Part shown: piece after piece, positions 5,781-8,129 of the stretch
How the letters are laid out: every line of letters starts with the position of its first letter
How positions within the stretch are numbered: position 1 is the stretch's first letter
Made by a program: the position numbers and the translations under genes
From: Actinomycetes bacterium
GTDB lineage: Bacteria > Actinomycetota > Acidimicrobiia > Acidimicrobiales > Acidimicrobiaceae
DNA length: 8,129 nt
Assembly: GCA_021833085.1 (NCBI GenBank)
Contig: JAKBGL010000049.1
Coordinates: 1-8,129 of the forward strand
Direction of reading: 5' to 3'
Notes under the pieces: generated by a model
What the model was told of the DNA's origin: nothing
Seen by the model: the letters and a program-made list of their open reading frames with translations, nothing else
The model's database searches: none

Positions 5781-6797
5781 ATGAAGGTTGCGATTTTGGG
5801 ACTTGGCCACATAGGTGGTTCTTTGGCGAAGGCACTGTTTTGCCGTAATGTGGAGATTTGCTGCTATGACAGTAACCGAGACACGGTGGCAAGAGCTGTC
5901 GATAGTGGTCTGAGTTGTGTCTACGATATCTCTGATGCGATAGTTGAAGCAGACCTGATCGTTCTAGCTGTACCAACGACATCAGTCTTAAGTGTCCTCA
6001 AAGAGGTGCTCGGTCGATTGAAAATACAAGGAACTGTGGGCCGAAAGGTGGTTATCTCAGATGTAAGTTCGACTAAGTCAGAGCTAATGGACCGAGTCTT
6101 TGAGAGCGTAAAAAACGCTTCATCTCAGGTTCTGGAGGTTGAGTACTTGAGCCTCCATCCCATGGCGGGGAAGGAGGGGAGCGGGTTTGACTCCTCAGTT
6201 AAGGAGCTTTTACTAGCGAGCACTTGGGCAATACTGCTTGAGCGAGATCCTAGCTCTTATGCAGTCTCTTTGGTGATGAAAGTTATAGGTTCTCTTGATG
6301 GAAGAGCCTTGTTTGTCGATCGAAATACTCACGATGAAGCCGTTGGATTAATATCCCACATTCCACACCTTTTGTCGTTTGCCTATACTCAACTCGTTCA
6401 AACCTCTGCTATAAGAGACATTGCCTTGCCATTGAGGGCAGGATCTTTTAGAGATTTGACAAGGGTTGCAAATACCGATCCTGACAAGGTAGCTGCGATG
6501 GTGGTTCCAAATCGAAGCAGCCTCGTTGCACTTATCGACGACTTCATGGATATTCTCAAAACGATGAGATCGAGTATCGATAGCCAAGACCGGTTTTTGG
6601 AGTTTGCATCGCCGCTTTCAAACTTCCTAATGGTACATGGCGGAGTCTCTGAAACCTACGTGGAAAAAACCTTGACTGTGCATGGAGATAACCTAAACTC
6701 TGCGTTGTTACAGCTATCTAAAGAGGGCGGACTAGTTGACTCGATTGCCAAGGTCCTCGACCAAGATATTTTCGAGATCTCTTTCTCGGTAAAATAG
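5781..6797 (+). CDS. tyrA: Prephenate/arogenate dehydrogenase (tyrosine branch)
   Basis: A cytoplasmic NAD(P)-dependent enzyme that oxidatively decarboxylates prephenate to 4-hydroxyphenylpyruvate, or arogenate to tyrosine; which substrate is used is not clear from sequence. Of its 338 residues, the N-terminal Rossmann half has GLGHIGGS (7-14) and an acidic D30 at the end of the second strand, which favours NAD+ over NADP+. DVSSTK (94-99) and the catalytic HPMAG (H126) follow. The helical dimerization half has SHIPHLLSFAY (192-202) and AGSFRDLTRVA (220-230), whose R224 is the likely prephenate-binding Arg. No chorismate mutase domain, and no clear ACT domain: the last 60 residues are short for one, so Tyr feedback is unresolved. 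Joined to pheA by a 6-bp gap, making a Phe/Tyr branch-point operon. Its stop is 6 bp from the facing Dabb gene. Confidence 0.92.
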   Translation: MKVAILGLGHIGGSLAKALFCRNVEICCYDSNRDTVARAVDSGLSCVYDISDAIVEADLIVLAVPTTSVLSVLKEVLGRLKIQGTVGRKVVISDVSSTKSELMDRVFESVKNASSQVLEVEYLSLHPMAGKEGSGFDSSVKELLLASTWAILLERDPSSYAVSLVMKVIGSLDGRALFVDRNTHDEAVGLISHIPHLLSFAYTQLVQTSAIRDIALPLRAGSFRDLTRVANTDPDKVAAMVVPNRSSLVALIDDFMDILKTMRSSIDSQDRFLEFASPLSNFLMVHGGVSETYVEKTLTVHGDNLNSALLQLSKEGGLVDSIAKVLDQDIFEISFSVK

Positions 6798-6803
6798 CGC
6801 TGC

Positions 6804-7112
6804 CTAAGATTCGAATTGAATGGCAGTTCTAGATGATAAGATGGGCTTTAACTTCTCGTCGATTACCTTTACATGTGCGGGGTGCTTAGCGTAGATTTGG
6901 TACGACTCAAGATCTAAAAACTCTGCGACTACGGCGAAGTCGCAGTTTGTGCTTGGAAGTGCCGCTCCTTTGCCGGCGCGAAAGCTTTGAATCTGTGGGA
7001 TCTGGTCTTTGAGCGCTTCCAAGGCGATCTTCAACCTCTCGACCTCTTCGTCTTTCGTCTCTTGATTGAAGGTAAATAAGGCGCAGTGGGTTATCAACGA
7101 TCGACCTTTCAT
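6804..7112 (-). CDS. Small Dabb (stress-responsive alpha/beta barrel) domain protein
   Basis: A 102-residue cytoplasmic protein that fits the Dabb fold, a dimeric ferredoxin-like barrel found in stress proteins and in some enzymes acting on aromatic or polyketide-like substrates. The visible signature is an N-terminal ITHCALFTF (7-15), central FAVVAEF (59-65) and Y71-x2-Y74-x2-HPxH (77-80). The exact role is unknown. It is second in a minus-strand pair with the SDR gene, 21 bp after that stop. The ATG at 7112 has no ribosome site, but AAAGGT (7104-7109) stands six bases before an in-frame TTG (7095-7097), which would give 97 residues starting MITH, the typical family N-terminus. Either start is possible. 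It converges with tyrA, and no bidirectional terminator is visible in the 6-bp gap. Confidence 0.8.
   Translation of the reverse strand: MKGRSLITHCALFTFNQETKDEEVERLKIALEALKDQIPQIQSFRAGKGAALPSTNCDFAVVAEFLDLESYQIYAKHPAHVKVIDEKLKPILSSRTAIQFES
7104..7109 (-). promoter_or_regulatory. Possible ribosome binding site for a TTG start of the Dabb gene
   Basis: AAAGGT on the minus strand, six bases upstream of TTG 7097-7095. It overlaps the second and third codons of the longer ATG reading. It favours the shorter protein, whose N-terminus matches the family. Confidence 0.4.
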
Positions 7113-7133
7113 AAAAGATATCTGGTCGCAAGT

Positions 7134-7880
7134 TTACTGTAGAGATCGAGACGCTCCGCCGTCAACTACGATGCTCGCTCCGTTGATGAATCCAGCTTGG
7201 CTCGAGCATAGAAAGGCGACTACTTGTCCGAAGTCCTCAGGAGATCCTATGTGTTCGTCCTCTCTCACTGGCCGCCCTTTTCGAAGGTTACGTAAGCGGT
7301 CAGTTAAATGAAGACCTGGTTGTACGGTATTGAAAGTTATCCCACTTCGCGCATAGGTGTGTGAGGCTGACTTCATGTAGGCAGTAAGGGCTACGCGTGA
7401 GGTATTGGAAAGTACCATATTTTCAGCGGGTTCTCTGACATAAAAGGATGTGATAGCCACTACGCGCCCCCAACAACTGGTTTCCAGGTAGTCAAGCGAT
7501 CCCTTTATAAGCGCGACCATAGACAGGAAGTTTGTTTGGAGAGCCGACTGCTCATCATCTAAAGAAAGATCAGCTACGTCTCCTGGCTTTGGGCCACCGC
7601 TATTTAGTACTAAAATGTCGAATCCAGCTATCGATTCAAGTGCCTTTGTTAATGCGACTTGCGCCCCTCGTGGAGAGGAGAGGTCACCTACTACTGTGGT
7701 TATCTTGACAGAGGAAGAGATTTCGGACAAAGCTTGGTGGGCGGTTTCTAACTTAGAAGGGGTCCGGGCGATCAAGGTTACATCTACCCCTTCTTTGACA
7801 AGCGCCCGTGCGGTTTCAAATCCTAAACCGCTCGAACCGCCTCCGATGAGCGCCCTTTTCCCACGGATCTGAAGTTCCAT
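7134..7880 (-). CDS. SDR-family protein, atypical 3-oxoacyl-ACP reductase-like, lacking YxxxK
   Basis: A 248-residue Rossmann-fold protein of normal classical-SDR length. The nucleotide-binding loop is GGGSSGLG (13-20), D66 (GDLSS) is the adenine-contact Asp, NSGG (93-96) replaces the usual NNAG, N117 is the catalytic Asn and S145 the catalytic Ser. The active Tyr-x3-Lys should begin 13 residues after the Ser; there the sequence is SNTSR (158-162), with Ser and Arg instead of Tyr and Lys. This fits, from memory, a known divergent BKR-like SDR subgroup with imperfect tetrads, so it is probably inherited and not a local mutation. PGLHLTDR (188-195) and the C-terminal INGASIVVDGG (232-242) are well kept. 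Substrate unknown, and it may not be a standard reductase. It leads a probable two-gene operon with the Dabb gene. Confidence 0.85.
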   Translation of the reverse strand: MELQIRGKRALIGGGSSGLGFETARALVKEGVDVTLIARTPSKLETAHQALSEISSSVKITTVVGDLSSPRGAQVALTKALESIAGFDILVLNSGGPKPGDVADLSLDDEQSALQTNFLSMVALIKGSLDYLETSCWGRVVAITSFYVREPAENMVLSNTSRVALTAYMKSASHTYARSGITFNTVQPGLHLTDRLRNLRKGRPVREDEHIGSPEDFGQVVAFLCSSQAGFINGASIVVDGGASRSLQ

Positions 7881-7881
7881 C

Positions 7882-7933
7882 TCAAATATCGTATTGGAGT
7901 TAGACGCAACCTCCTACATTATCCGATATTTGA
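7882..7933. promoter_or_regulatory. Inverted-repeat pair over the SDR promoter region
   Basis: TCAAATATCG (7882-7891) and CGATATTTGA (7924-7933) are exact reverse complements, 42 bp apart centre to centre, about four DNA turns. A -10-like TACGAT on the minus strand (7888-7893) overlaps the left arm and lies seven bases before the ATG at 7880, consistent with a leaderless transcript, though no clear -35 is seen. A perfect AGGAGG (minus strand, 7910-7915) lies between the arms but has no start codon at usable distance. This could be a regulator's double site, or an RNA hairpin just before the start. Confidence 0.45.
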
Positions 7934-8000
7934 TAGTTTCACCAAGTACTCGATGATCTCTTTATGATGTTGGTGTAATCCGTGGCATTTTCATCAGTCA

Positions 8001-8039
8001 CGCCGAATCCCCGTCCGTAAGAGCGGGGAGGGATAGGCG
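8001..8039 (+). mobile_element. Structured stretch resembling the 3' end of an IS200/IS605 tnpB element (omega-RNA scaffold)
   Basis: CGCC (8001-8004) pairs with GGCG (8036-8039) and encloses a strong stem, TCCCCG (8008-8013) with CGGGGA (8024-8029), capped after a G.T and a mismatch by a GTAA loop. The string GAATCCCCGTCC, a C/G hairpin, then GGGGAGG is very like the conserved end of many tnpB genes and their guide RNAs, recalled from experience and not from a search. No tnpB reading frame is upstream, where the SDR gene begins, so this would be a remnant or a non-autonomous end. It could instead be an unrelated hairpin. Confidence 0.45.
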
Positions 8040-8068
8040 CATATTAGCTCGGTCTCCTTTGGTTCTCT

Positions 8069-8087
8069 ATGTATGTCCTCAATACAT
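8069..8087. repeat. Small 6-bp inverted repeat
   Basis: ATGTAT (8069-8074) and ATACAT (8082-8087) flank seven bases, and the pair sits directly before the larger right-edge repeat. It is short and AT-rich and could be chance. Confidence 0.3.
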
Positions 8088-8088
8088 G

Positions 8089-8129
8089 TAACCATTCAGG
8101 TGGTTAGAAGTTGACCACCTGAATGGTTA
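8089..8129. repeat. Perfect 16-bp inverted repeat at the right window edge
   Basis: TAACCATTCAGGTGGT (8089-8104) and ACCACCTGAATGGTTA (8114-8129) are exact reverse complements around a nine-base loop. The right arm ends on the last base of the window, so the repeat may be longer. No T tract is visible inside the window. It may be an end of a mobile element, a terminator for a gene to the right, or a protein site. Confidence 0.75.

Noticed and set aside
6800..6826. CTGCC/GGCAG as a shared terminator for tyrA and the Dabb gene
   Set aside because: A five-base stem with a 17-base loop and no T tract on either strand is too weak.
7615..7872. Plus-strand ORF of 85 codons antisense to the SDR gene
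   Set aside because: It is the antisense shadow of a well-conserved SDR reading frame and has no ribosome site of its own.
1..8129. CRISPR array or tRNA/rRNA genes
   Set aside because: No regularly spaced direct repeats, no cloverleaf ending in a CCA-type acceptor and no rRNA signatures were seen.

Overview
The window is bacterial chromosomal DNA of intermediate GC. It has short intergenic gaps and two divergent or convergent gene pairs. At least one gene appears to be transcribed without a leader, a habit common in Actinobacteria. That, the 14-helix DHA2-type exporters and the separate (unfused) prephenate dehydratase and dehydrogenase would fit an actinobacterium with moderate GC, possibly an acidimicrobial relative. 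This placement is inference from style only; no gene here fixes the taxon.

Layout from left to right. Bases 1-99 are the 3' end of a group II intron, with a complete catalytic domain V and a domain VI carrying a bulged branch-point A; the rest of the intron lies outside the window. Next come three genes of accessory character: a DHA2-type MFS exporter on the minus strand (207-1967), an S51 (peptidase E-like) serine peptidase on the minus strand (2158-2889), and a second DHA2 MFS exporter on the plus strand (3035-4627), divergent from the peptidase. Their spacers hold a 14-bp perfect palindrome (possible operator), a 9-bp hairpin (probable terminator) and a near-consensus promoter whose -10 box lies only 6 bases before the peptidase start codon.

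After a 220-base leader region comes a core metabolic operon, pheA-tyrA (4848-6797). It carries out the two alternative steps from prephenate to phenylpyruvate and to 4-hydroxyphenylpyruvate, so it sits at the Phe/Tyr branch. Facing it, with only 6 bp between stop codons, is a minus-strand pair: an SDR-family protein with an atypical catalytic site (7134-7880) and a small Dabb-domain protein (6804-7112).

The last 249 bases have no convincing gene but are dense in structure. They hold a 10-bp inverted repeat whose half-sites are 42 bp apart and which overlaps the likely SDR promoter, a nested C/G-rich hairpin resembling the 3' end of IS200/IS605 tnpB elements (omega-RNA scaffold), and a perfect 16-bp inverted repeat ending exactly at the window edge. 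I see no clearly new multi-gene system. The most worthwhile points are the mobile-element ends on both sides, the leaderless promoter, the pheA leader, the altered Phe-binding motif of PheA and the SDR without Tyr-x3-Lys.
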